The notes under the pieces: generated by a model
What the model was told of the DNA's origin: nothing
The model's database searches: none
The model's input: the letters and a program-made list of their open reading frames with translations, nothing else
Shown: positions 49,114 through 56,992 of the stretch, in pieces
Layout of the letters: each line of letters starts with the position of its first letter
Numbering within the stretch: the stretch's first letter is position 1
Assembly (NCBI RefSeq): GCF_002005105.1
Contig: NZ_MSCV01000012.1
Span: 62,001 to 126,000 of the forward strand
DNA length: 64,000 nt
Source: Methylocaldum sp. 14B
Lineage (GTDB): Bacteria > Pseudomonadota > Gammaproteobacteria > Methylococcales > Methylococcaceae
Reading direction: 5' to 3'
Program-made: the position numbers and the translations under genes

Positions 49114-49650
49114 TCAACGCTCATAGTACGCGCCGACGCCGTAATATAAAGTCTCCACAAGAGGTAACAGAATCCAGTCGTCATGAGGGAATCTCATGAC
49201 CAGAAAAAAGCCCCAAATCGACAATAATGTACCGACGTATTGCGGGTGGCTAAGCACTGAAAATGGGAAGGCGTTGCACCACTGGATTTCATAACCGAAC
49301 TTGTTGCCGTAGAACACTCCGGACCGCCCTAGGCGATAAAAGACGCCGAAATTAAATACTTGGCCGATAACAATCAACCCAATCCCCAATGACATTGGAA
49401 CCAGACTGCTGGTGGGGAGTGGAATCAGGGTATTCCCTAGCAGCATGCACCAGGCAAGGAATATCCCTATTTGCAATATCTTGAATATATAAAATAACTT
49501 CTCCAGGACGGAAATCGGCTCGCCAAAACGAACGATTGCGGGATATTTGCAGACGGCCTTAAAGGTATCAGGATGATGCCAAATCCACAGGTAGGTTATC
49601 CGTTCTATGCTTAACAATAGAGCTGCGGTCAGAAAAAACCAAAGCAGCAT
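49114..49650 (-). CDS. PEMT/ICMT-like membrane methyltransferase
   Basis: 178 residues with four or five membrane helices and the C-terminal signature LGRSGVFYGNKFGYEIQWCNAFPFSVLSHPQYVGTLLSIWGFFLVMRFP...WILLPLVETLYYGVGAYYER. HPQYVGT..SIWG and the E near the end match phospholipid N-methyltransferase/isoprenylcysteine methyltransferase families. It may methylate phosphatidylethanolamine using SAM, which would fit nearby psd. Substrate not proven. Confidence 0.8.
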   Translation of the reverse strand: MLLWFFLTAALLLSIERITYLWIWHHPDTFKAVCKYPAIVRFGEPISVLEKLFYIFKILQIGIFLAWCMLLGNTLIPLPTSSLVPMSLGIGLIVIGQVFNFGVFYRLGRSGVFYGNKFGYEIQWCNAFPFSVLSHPQYVGTLLSIWGFFLVMRFPHDDWILLPLVETLYYGVGAYYER

Positions 49651-49942
49651 AATCTTATTCCTTGAAAATCCAGTTAATCGAATTAAACAGAATCAGAGAA
49701 CGGATCGCAACCTCGAAACGGAAAATATCAAACCTGCCGATAAAAATACGGTAATACCTATGCGTTCGGCGCGTCGAAGAATTCGGGAAAAGAGAATCCT
49801 TCACCTGGATACTCGGTGATTTTATTGTGAACGTCGGACAGCCGACGGCACATGTTCAGCGAACCGTTTGAGGCGGTAGGCCGGGGGTGGAGATCGCTTC
49901 TCGGCTGCTGAAAGTATCGACCATCCTGCCGTGCAGTTCGAT
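49651..49942. other. Intergenic region, no gene seen
   Basis: No recognisable feature before the family A element. Confidence 0.4.
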
Positions 49943-50254
49943 TAGAGCATTTTTATACCTACTGTACGGGCATTCGCGAGTAGGTCGGGAATCCCTTCCC
50001 AATCGCAAACGGTCGCTTTAGTCGCGACCCTTCCCGACGCCGCCGTTGGGCCAAAGGGTTCGTCGGCAAGGGATTGCCGACCTACAACCATGCACCCTGT
50101 AGGTCGGGAATCCCTTCCCGACGCCACGTCCCGGCCACGCGTCTTCGTCGGCAAAGGATTGCCGACCTACGAATTGAAGCAATTCACCCGAGCCGAAGGC
50201 GCCACGACTTCCGCCAAGCCTGTTTTGCCGTACGAGCGAGATGAAAACGCTCTA
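49943..50254. mobile_element. Family A MITE (subtype I), copy A5
   Basis: TA-GAGCATTTTTATACC...GATGAAAACGCTC-TA, complete, 312 bp with TAs; contains the GGTCGC hairpin and several GTAGGTCGG palindromes. Confidence 0.88.
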
Positions 50255-50335
50255 ATGCGGCATCGAGAACCCTTTTACGAAAAAGGTCAGGGGCATACGG
50301 TCGTCGCGTCAAGCGCCCGGTATCGGAATTCGGAA

Positions 50336-50596
50336 TCAGCCGATGCGGCCGGTGATATAGCTTTTGGTCAAGGGATGACGCGGATGGGTAAGGACCTCGG
50401 CCGTTTCCCCCACTTCAATCAATCGTCCCAGATGGAAAAATCCGATGCGCTCCGAAACCCGCGCGGCCTGCTGTAGCGAATGGGTCACGATTACAAGGGT
50501 GAATTGACGCTTCAATTCCGCGGCCAGGTGCTCGATTTTGGCCGTCGCAATGGGATCGAACGCCGAACATGGTTCATCCGTCAGGATGATTTCGGG
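50336..50596 (-). pseudogene. pstB: Phosphate ABC transporter ATPase PstB, C-terminal remnant
   Basis: An open - strand frame of 86 codons reads [18 protein letters not shown], then [53 protein letters not shown] and ends GRIG-stop. Walker B ([12 protein letters not shown]) and the switch His (VIVTHS) are typical of PstB. Walker A, Q-loop and signature motif are absent; homology ends abruptly near 50600. Remnant of a phosphate transport gene. Confidence 0.85.
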
Positions 50597-50732
50597 ACGG
50601 CAGCGATGATTCGAAATCCGAGTCGATTGTCGGCGGGTTCGGAAGGCCGGACCGAGATCGCGATTCGCCGCGTGGGATGCGTTTGGAAGATCATGGAGGA
50701 AGCGGACGGCTGCCGCCGAAGGGGCTCAGTCG

Positions 50733-50933
50733 TCAGTTCGCGCGATGAATTTCATAGCGCCCCTCCCTCAAGCCGTTCAAGAACTCCACCCAAGGCAGGT
50801 GCCGAGTCTGGTCCATTCCTCGTATCCAGTCATTCTCGACGTATTGGATCACGACGCTCTCGGTGGCGGGGTCGATGTCGACGATGTGGAAATAAGCGCG
50901 GCACGATCGGTCGTCGCCAAGATGGTTATTCAT
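50733..50933 (-). CDS. Small hypothetical protein
   Basis: 66 residues: MNNHLGDDRSCRAYFHIVDIDPATESVVIQYVENDWIRGMDQTRHLPWVEFLNGLREGRYEIHRAN. Good ribosome site (GAGGAG 8 bp upstream of ATG) and balanced composition make it a likely gene. No family known. Confidence 0.55.
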   Translation of the reverse strand: MNNHLGDDRSCRAYFHIVDIDPATESVVIQYVENDWIRGMDQTRHLPWVEFLNGLREGRYEIHRAN

Positions 50934-50939
50934 AAGGAC

Positions 50940-51425
50940 AACTCCTCGTTAGTTGGAAAGCTTGAACTCGGCCCCCCCGAAGCTTCGCCCGGCTATCGGG
51001 ACGGTCGGGGTGAGGCGGGAGGTGCGTGGTTGGCGCAGGCGAGACGTCCCGGGGGATCATCCGCTCCGTCTGCGGGCTACCCGGCGGGTCTGCGTCAACA
51101 TCTAAGGCATGATAGCCAGCGCCGCAGTCGGCATCCAGATTGAGACTTGATCTCCGTCAAACCGGCTGCTTATTTTGCAAGCACGCAAGTGGCCCGGTGG
51201 CATCGGTCTTTCATCCGAAGTGAGGCGGATGCTCTACCGCGCACCGCTAATGCCGAGGATCAGGCTGCGGCAAGGAGCACCTCCAGCCATTGGCGCGGAG
51301 TGAGTGGCGCTCGTACGGTCCCGGTGTTTCGGTTCGCGTTTATCGGCCACCATTTACACGCAACCTCGTTCTTCATCCGGCAACGAGCGATAGGCTTCGC
51401 GTCTTTCTCCTTCAAGACTCCCTTT
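50940..51425. other. Intergenic region, no gene seen
   Basis: About 485 bp with no convincing ORF or repeat. Confidence 0.4.
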
Positions 51426-52145
51426 TTACACGAGGCGTGGTTTGGAGTGCCGGGAGGCGAAAGCGAAACCGGTGACAGCGGAGCCGAACAGCCAAAAAGC
51501 TGCGGGAACGGGAACAGGTTCGGGCGCGGTACCCGGTTGACCGTTCGAGCCTGCAAACCACGCGCCGCCCGTTCCGCCGGTCAGGGCTTCGTTGAAACCG
51601 GCGACGTGGGCGGCGAAGTAATAATTGCCCTGGCCGGCGTTTTTACCGGAAAGAGCGAAATAGTGGCTTGCGTTATCGCCGTTGATCCCGGTGATGGCGA
51701 ACCAGACCGGATCGTAGCGGTCTTGGCCGCCGCCGCCTGTCTTGAGTTCAAAATCGCCGAAACCATCGGCATTGCCGGACCCGAGGCTCCATCCGCTGGG
51801 CAACTTGAAGTTATTAGCGGTGAAACCGCCAGGGTTTAATGTGGTGTTGAATGCAAAAGTATCGATACCGTAGTTGGTACCCGCTTTCGAGTCCAGCACG
51901 GAAAGCGCGTCGACGCTGAACACGACGTCATCACTCGTCGTCGTATAGCCGTTCAGCAAAAGTCCGGCGGCATCGCTGCCGTCCCGGATGAACACGGTCA
52001 GGTAATCCGCATTGTCCGGAAACACGGATTCGGCATTGGATTGATTCAATGTCGCTTTCCAGATGGCGGCATGCCCTGCCGGGCTCAACCCAAGACCGAG
52101 CGCCAATGCAAAAACGACAGGCGGTTTTCTGACATGAGCAAGCAT
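51426..52145 (-). CDS. VPLPA/PEP-CTERM secreted protein
   Basis: 239 residues. Signal peptide MLAHVRKPPVVFALALGLGLSPAGHAA, a Gly/Asn-rich body, and the C-terminal sorting module EPVPVPAAFWLFGSAVTGFAFASRHSKPR: motif, hydrophobic helix, basic tail. Such proteins are cut by exosortase and go to the cell surface. No exosortase is in the window. Body homology unknown. Confidence 0.85.
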   Translation of the reverse strand: MLAHVRKPPVVFALALGLGLSPAGHAAIWKATLNQSNAESVFPDNADYLTVFIRDGSDAAGLLLNGYTTTSDDVVFSVDALSVLDSKAGTNYGIDTFAFNTTLNPGGFTANNFKLPSGWSLGSGNADGFGDFELKTGGGGQDRYDPVWFAITGINGDNASHYFALSGKNAGQGNYYFAAHVAGFNEALTGGTGGAWFAGSNGQPGTAPEPVPVPAAFWLFGSAVTGFAFASRHSKPRLV

Positions 52146-52420
52146 GATCGGTCTCCTCGACTTCTCGTTTGTAAGACTGGCGACACTGTATCTTCGCTTT
52201 CTTTCAAATGGGTTAAGTTTGTGTTACGGGTGTTCGTTTTTTCCGCTTGAAGCGACCTTCCGCGTTAGGCGTAGGTCCGGCTTAGCCGATACTCCGGAGC
52301 AGGCTTGTCACACCGCCTTAACGTGACTCCAGTAGCGTCCCGACTTTCGGATAGTCCAGCCATTGGAAGGATTGTTTTGAACCGCGTTCTTTTCACCTGC
52401 GCTAACTCGGAGTCACAAGA
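52146..52420. other. Divergent promoter region, no gene seen
   Basis: 275 bp between the CTERM gene and the choice-of-anchor I gene, A+T-richer; presumably holds both promoters. No operator recognised. Confidence 0.5.
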
Positions 52421-54031
52421 ATGAAAACCAAACTGTTCCGTTTGAAATTTGAGGGGGCCTTGGCGAGCGGCATTCGCGCGCTCGATGCGGCGCGGACGAC
52501 CTCGGTCGGTGCTGCCGCCCTGTTTGCGGGAATCCTGCCCGGCCCGGTCGCCGCAGCAGGCCCCGCGTTCGAGCCGGTCGGCAGCTATGCCACCGGTCTG
52601 ACCGGCCAGACCTCGGCCGAGGTCGTGGCCGTCAAGGGCGACAAGATGTACGTTTCGAATGCCGCGAACGCTTCGGTCGACATCGTAGACATCTCCGATC
52701 CGAAACAACCGGTGCGTCTCAAGCGGCTCGACCTGTCCGCGTACGGTTCCGAAGTCACCAGCGTCGCCGTCGGGAACGGGCTCGTGGCGGCGGCAGTGGA
52801 GTCGGGCACCGAACCGGGCAAAGTGGTTTTCTTTTCGCCGGGCGGTTCCAATCTGCGAGCGGTCGAGGTCGGCGCCGGCCCCGATATGGTGACCTTCACG
52901 CCGGACGGCAAGAGGGTTTTGGTCGCCAACGAGGGCGAGCCTTCGGGATATGGAGAAGGCCATGTCGATCCTGAGGGCTCGGTAAGCGTGATCGACGTAC
53001 TGCCCCGCCGCAAGTTTTCGGTGAAGACGATCGGTTTCCAAGCCTTCGACCCGGATCAGCCGCGCGCCGGCGATCTGCCGCCGGGCGTGCGCATCTTTGG
53101 GTCCACGCGGCCGTCGCTCGATCTCGAGCCAGAATACATCGCGGTCGATGAAAACGGCCGGAAGGCCTGGGTGTCGCTGCAGGAGAACAACGCCATTGCG
53201 ATACTCGACCTCGAAACCCTCGCAGTGGAAAAAATCGTCGACCTCGGCTTCAAGGACCACTCGCAGGCCGGCAATGGCCTCGATGCCAGCGATCGCGACA
53301 ATGCCGTCAACATCAGCACCTGGCCTCAGGGGCGGGTCTACGGCATGTACCAGCCGGATGGGCTCGCCGCTTTCCGGATCGGCGGCAAGGACTATGTGCT
53401 CTCCGCCAACGAGGGCGACGCCCGCGAATATCCCGGTCTGGTCGAAGAAGCCCGTGTGCGCAGCGTTACGACCAATGACTCCTTCACGGCGGCGCTGCGC
53501 GACAATGCCGCGCTGGGACGTCTCACCGTAACCACGAAGATGCCCGCCGCCGGGTCGGATGCGGAATCGACGGTCTACGCTTTCGGCGCCCGATCGTTTT
53601 CGGTGTGGGACGGCGAAACCGGCGGTCTGGTCTATGACAGCGGAGATCAGCTCGAACAGATCATCGCCGCGGAGCTGCCCGCCAACTTCAATTCCAACAA
53701 CGAGGCCAACACCTTCGACGACCGCAGCGACAACAAGGGCCCCGAGCCCGAAGCCGCCGCCACCGGTGTGGTCGACGGCCGGACCTACGGGTTCATCGGC
53801 CTCGAGCGCGTGGGCGGGGTGGTCGTGGTCGATTTGGGCGATCCAACTTCGCCGGCCATCGTCCAATATCTGCAAAACCGCGATTTTGCAGCCACGCCGG
53901 TGGGGCCGGACAGCGGCCCGGAAGTGATCGACTTCGTGCCGGCCCATAACAGTCCGACCGGCAAGCCTCTAATCGCCGTTTCGAACGAGGTGTCCGGCAC
54001 CGTAAGTTTATGGGGACCGAAGGGCGAGTGA
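52421..54031 (+). CDS. Choice-of-anchor I family / alkaline phosphatase-like beta-propeller protein
   Basis: 536 residues, exported (signal-like N-terminus to about residue 46). Propeller repeats: VKGDKMYVSNAANASVDIVDISDPKQP, DMVTFTPDGKRVLVANEGEPSGYGEGHVDPEGSVSVIDV, LEPEYIAVDENGRKAWVSLQENNAIAILDLET, YVLSANEGDAREYPGLVEE, RSFSVWDGETGGLVYDSGDQLEQI, and DNKGPEPEAAATGVVDGRTYGFIGLERVGGVVVVDLGDP. These are the choice-of-anchor I hallmarks, related to esterase-like phytase/phosphatases. No C-terminal anchor is present here. Probably periplasmic or surface phosphatase-related. Confidence 0.9.
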   Translation: MKTKLFRLKFEGALASGIRALDAARTTSVGAAALFAGILPGPVAAAGPAFEPVGSYATGLTGQTSAEVVAVKGDKMYVSNAANASVDIVDISDPKQPVRLKRLDLSAYGSEVTSVAVGNGLVAAAVESGTEPGKVVFFSPGGSNLRAVEVGAGPDMVTFTPDGKRVLVANEGEPSGYGEGHVDPEGSVSVIDVLPRRKFSVKTIGFQAFDPDQPRAGDLPPGVRIFGSTRPSLDLEPEYIAVDENGRKAWVSLQENNAIAILDLETLAVEKIVDLGFKDHSQAGNGLDASDRDNAVNISTWPQGRVYGMYQPDGLAAFRIGGKDYVLSANEGDAREYPGLVEEARVRSVTTNDSFTAALRDNAALGRLTVTTKMPAAGSDAESTVYAFGARSFSVWDGETGGLVYDSGDQLEQIIAAELPANFNSNNEANTFDDRSDNKGPEPEAAATGVVDGRTYGFIGLERVGGVVVVDLGDPTSPAIVQYLQNRDFAATPVGPDSGPEVIDFVPAHNSPTGKPLIAVSNEVSGTVSLWGPKGE

Positions 54032-54361
54032 CGGCAGGTTATTCGAAATCGCGTTCAATTAGGCATTGTTTCGTAGGGGGGGTAGGCGCACATCAGCACT
54101 GACCGATCGCCGATCACTGTGCTTCGCGTGCGCCGTAACCCACCGAACGACCTTCAATCGGTGGGTTACGCGGAACCGAGGGGCTAACCCGCCATCGATG
54201 GGTTTCGCTTCGCTCTACCCATCCTACGATGAATGTTTACTCCAATGCCGAGTTGAATAAATACAACCTGAAAACGGAGTTTCCGGGATTCGAAAATTTG
54301 CGTAGAGCTCTATGTTTCAGAGACGGTGCGGCGGAGGCCGGAGCTCTCCGCCGCCGGTTTT
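54032..54361. other. Intergenic region with family D repeat
   Basis: 54073-54235: CGTAACCCACCGA...TCGGTGGGTTACG palindrome and GGGCTAACCCGCC; no gene. Confidence 0.6.
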
Positions 54362-56161
54362 TCAGGGAATCCGCACGATACGGTCTTGCGGACCGGGCGC
54401 GATTTGTACGCCCGGCGCGGCCGGATCGGAATCGGCTTCCGGATGGTTGAACCAGGCTTCGAGGGCGTCGAGGTCCTGGGCGCCGCCGAGCCGATCGGTG
54501 CCGAGCTTCAGGACGTAGAACTTGTCCCCGCCGTCGGCGAGGAAGCTGTTCACGGTGACGCGATAGTTCGCGGCCGGGTCGACGGTCGCGCCGTTTAGGC
54601 GGATGCTGGCCGGGTCGACCTTGTCGCAAGGCGAACCGCTGGCCGACCACTGATAGGTGAAGCCCTTCGAGACCTGCAGGATGCGGTCGAACGCCTGGCC
54701 GGAGTCTCCGGCCGGATAGTTAAAGGCGGCCGGCGCATTGTCCGCGCCGCAGCCGGTGAATTGCTGTTCCAGCAGAATTTCGATCTGGGCTCCGGTCAGG
54801 GTCATGGTCACCACGCTGTTGCCGAAGGGCTGCACGGTAAAGGCTTCGCCGTAGGTTACGTTGCCGTCGCCTTCGCCGGTCGCGCTTGACGCGTAGCTTA
54901 GGTCGGCACGGATTCCGCCCGGATTCATGAACGCGGCTACCGCGTCGCCGAAGCCCGGAGCTTCGGTGGCTTTCAGTTGCGCGTCGGCGATGACGTCGCC
55001 CAGGGCGGACTCGCCGGCCGCATTGGCTGTGCGGGTGATATCGGCGGTGATGGAACCGATTACCCGGTTGGCGATGGGCTGGGCCAGTGACTTGTAGCCG
55101 TCGACGACGGCTTTGATGCCGGCGTCCGGGGTGACCGTCGCGTCGGTCTGGTCCACCAGAATATTGGTGGCGCTGACTGCCGTCACGTCACGGGTTTTCC
55201 GGTCGATCGTCAGGTCAATGTCGGTCAGGATGCGTCCGATGGAATTGGCGCTGGTCACCGGGATTTCACGCCCCTCCCGGTTCGCGATCCTGCAGTTGTA
55301 GGCCTGATGGGTGTGGCCGGAAATCACCATGTCCACGGCATCGTCCAGTTGATTGACGATGGGTTTGATGGGGGTTCCGTCCAGGTTGCCGGCGCACTGG
55401 TTCATGGTCGTGGCGTTCTGGGCGACGGGCTGGGTGCCGCCCTGATGGATCAGCACGACTATGGCTTCGACCCGCTGCCGCCGCAATTTGGGGATCAACG
55501 CGTTGACGGTATCGGCCTCGTCCTTGAATTCCAGTCCGGAGACGCCGGACGGCGTGACGATGGTGGGAGTTTCCTTGAGGGTCATGCCGATGAAGGCCAC
55601 GCGGACGCCGCCGTAGTTCTTGATGACATAAGGCGGGAAAACGGGCTTGCCGGTAGCCGTGTCGACCACGTTGGCGGCCAGGAACTTGAAGTCCGCGCCG
55701 GCAAAGGAACCATCATCGGCGGTAGGCGCGCCGACCGAGGCGCCCTGGCAGGAGTTCGGATCGGTAGGATGGCAGCCGCCTTTCTGCATGCGCTTCAGCT
55801 CGTCCTTGCCTTCGTCGAACTCGTGGTTCCCGACGGCGTTGATTTCCAGCCCGGCCATGTTCATGGTCTCGATGGTGGGCTCGTCGTGGAACAGGGCGGA
55901 AACGAGGGGCGTTGCGCCGATCAGGTCGCCCGCGGAGACCACGGTGGTGTAGCGGTTCTCGCTTTTCAGCTTGGACACGTACCCGGCGATCCAGTCCACG
56001 CCGCCCGCCGGCTTGCCGCCGAAGGAGCCCGGCGATTCGAGCTGGCCGTGGAAATCGTTGAAAGCGACGATCTTGACCGTCGTGGCCGGCCCGGCGCCGG
56101 CGCAGGCGGTGCCGCCGACCAAGATCAGCGTTACGGCACAGGCGAGTTTGTTGAGTTTCAT
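54362..56161 (-). CDS. Periplasmic bifunctional metallophosphatase/5'-nucleotidase
   Basis: 599 residues. Signal peptide MKLNKLACAVTLILVGGTACAG (possible lipoprotein Cys). N-terminal metallophosphatase: VKIVAFNDFHGQLE, VVSAGDLIGAT, NAVGNHEFDEG, LIHQGG, ISGHTHQAYNC: all metal ligands. C-terminal 5'-nucleotidase domain: AAFMNPGGIRADL, TYGEAFTVQPFGNSVVTMTLTGAQI, and VNSFLADGGDKFYV. Frees phosphate from nucleotides outside the cytoplasm. Fits the phosphate-scavenging theme. Confidence 0.95.
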   Translation of the reverse strand: MKLNKLACAVTLILVGGTACAGAGPATTVKIVAFNDFHGQLESPGSFGGKPAGGVDWIAGYVSKLKSENRYTTVVSAGDLIGATPLVSALFHDEPTIETMNMAGLEINAVGNHEFDEGKDELKRMQKGGCHPTDPNSCQGASVGAPTADDGSFAGADFKFLAANVVDTATGKPVFPPYVIKNYGGVRVAFIGMTLKETPTIVTPSGVSGLEFKDEADTVNALIPKLRRQRVEAIVVLIHQGGTQPVAQNATTMNQCAGNLDGTPIKPIVNQLDDAVDMVISGHTHQAYNCRIANREGREIPVTSANSIGRILTDIDLTIDRKTRDVTAVSATNILVDQTDATVTPDAGIKAVVDGYKSLAQPIANRVIGSITADITRTANAAGESALGDVIADAQLKATEAPGFGDAVAAFMNPGGIRADLSYASSATGEGDGNVTYGEAFTVQPFGNSVVTMTLTGAQIEILLEQQFTGCGADNAPAAFNYPAGDSGQAFDRILQVSKGFTYQWSASGSPCDKVDPASIRLNGATVDPAANYRVTVNSFLADGGDKFYVLKLGTDRLGGAQDLDALEAWFNHPEADSDPAAPGVQIAPGPQDRIVRIP

Positions 56162-56273
56162 GGTGTCATATTCCTCGGTTTGTTCCTGAGAAAGGCCGGG
56201 CGAGTCCCGGCGGACCGCCGTGTATCAAACAGCATCCGTGTTAAGGCGACCTGACAGTTGTATTACCGGGAGG

Positions 56274-56426
56274 TTATTAACCCGGCCTATAAATATAGGC
56301 CGGGTTAATCCGGGGCAGGGATGCCCCGGCGCGGCGACAAGCCGCGTGAGCCCAGGCCGGGCGTGTACCGGCCTGGGCGGCGGCCCGAAATACCAGGAGG
56401 GTATTTACGGGCCTGATTAATAATAA
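56274..56426. repeat. Family B multi-hairpin element, copy 2
   Basis: Same sequence as 38916-39066 with few changes (one G missing in the GTACCGGG stem; ATAGGCCGGGT for ATAGGTCGGGT compensates CGGCC for CGACC). Ends TTATTAA and TTAATAATAA. Confidence 0.8.
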
Positions 56427-56640
56427 GTTCGGTCGTCGAAAGTGTAAGCAGCGAAGACCGGAGCTTGGATATCTCCGCGCGATGCCGCCCGGTGTGTCGG
56501 TCTCGGGTGAAAACTTCACAGGGCTGTAATGGTTTCGGGTGTTTAATACGGTAAACCGAACGACGCATGCGGGTTGCCGGCGGATGCCTGGACAATGAAC
56601 CGCAAAAGCTGCGATCTCGTGTTCGAGTGGGATGAGGGGC
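56427..56640. other. Intergenic region, no gene seen
   Basis: No ORF or repeat recognised between family B and family C elements. Confidence 0.4.
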
Positions 56641-56743
56641 TAAGTACATTCAGGGAAGTCTTGCGGCATAGACAACCTGCAGGACAACCCCGCCAACCAA
56701 GCCAATCTGTCGAGATTCCGCAAATATTTGAGGAATGTACTTA
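56641..56743. repeat. Family C MITE-like element, copy 2
   Basis: TA-AGTACATTC...GAATGTACT-TA, 103 bp, almost identical to 225-327 and again directly followed by a family A element. Confidence 0.85.
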
Positions 56744-56899
56744 GAGCGTTTTTCATCCCGGTGTACGGCTTCGTGTCGGGCGGGAAAAACGTAGGTCGGC
56801 AATCCCTTGCCGACAAAATCCTTTGCCGAGCCGGTACGTCGGCAAGGGATTGCCGACCTACATATCGGGCTCTCTGACACCGAATTGGAAAATGCTCTA
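56742..56899. mobile_element. Family A MITE (subtype II), copy A6
   Basis: TA-GAGCGTTTTTCATCCCGG...GAAAATGCTC-TA, 158 bp with TAs; shares its left TA with the family C copy. Confidence 0.85.
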
Positions 56900-56992
56900 G
56901 GAGCCGCGGGCGCCGGTTATCGGAGTCGTTCGTCAAAAGCCTTGAGATAACGGTATCGGCCGCTTGACGGCCGGGCACATAATAGGGGGCAT

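Noticed and set aside
51147-51839. 230-residue + strand ORF
   Set aside because: Its 3' half is antisense to the CTERM protein and no family is recognisable in the rest.
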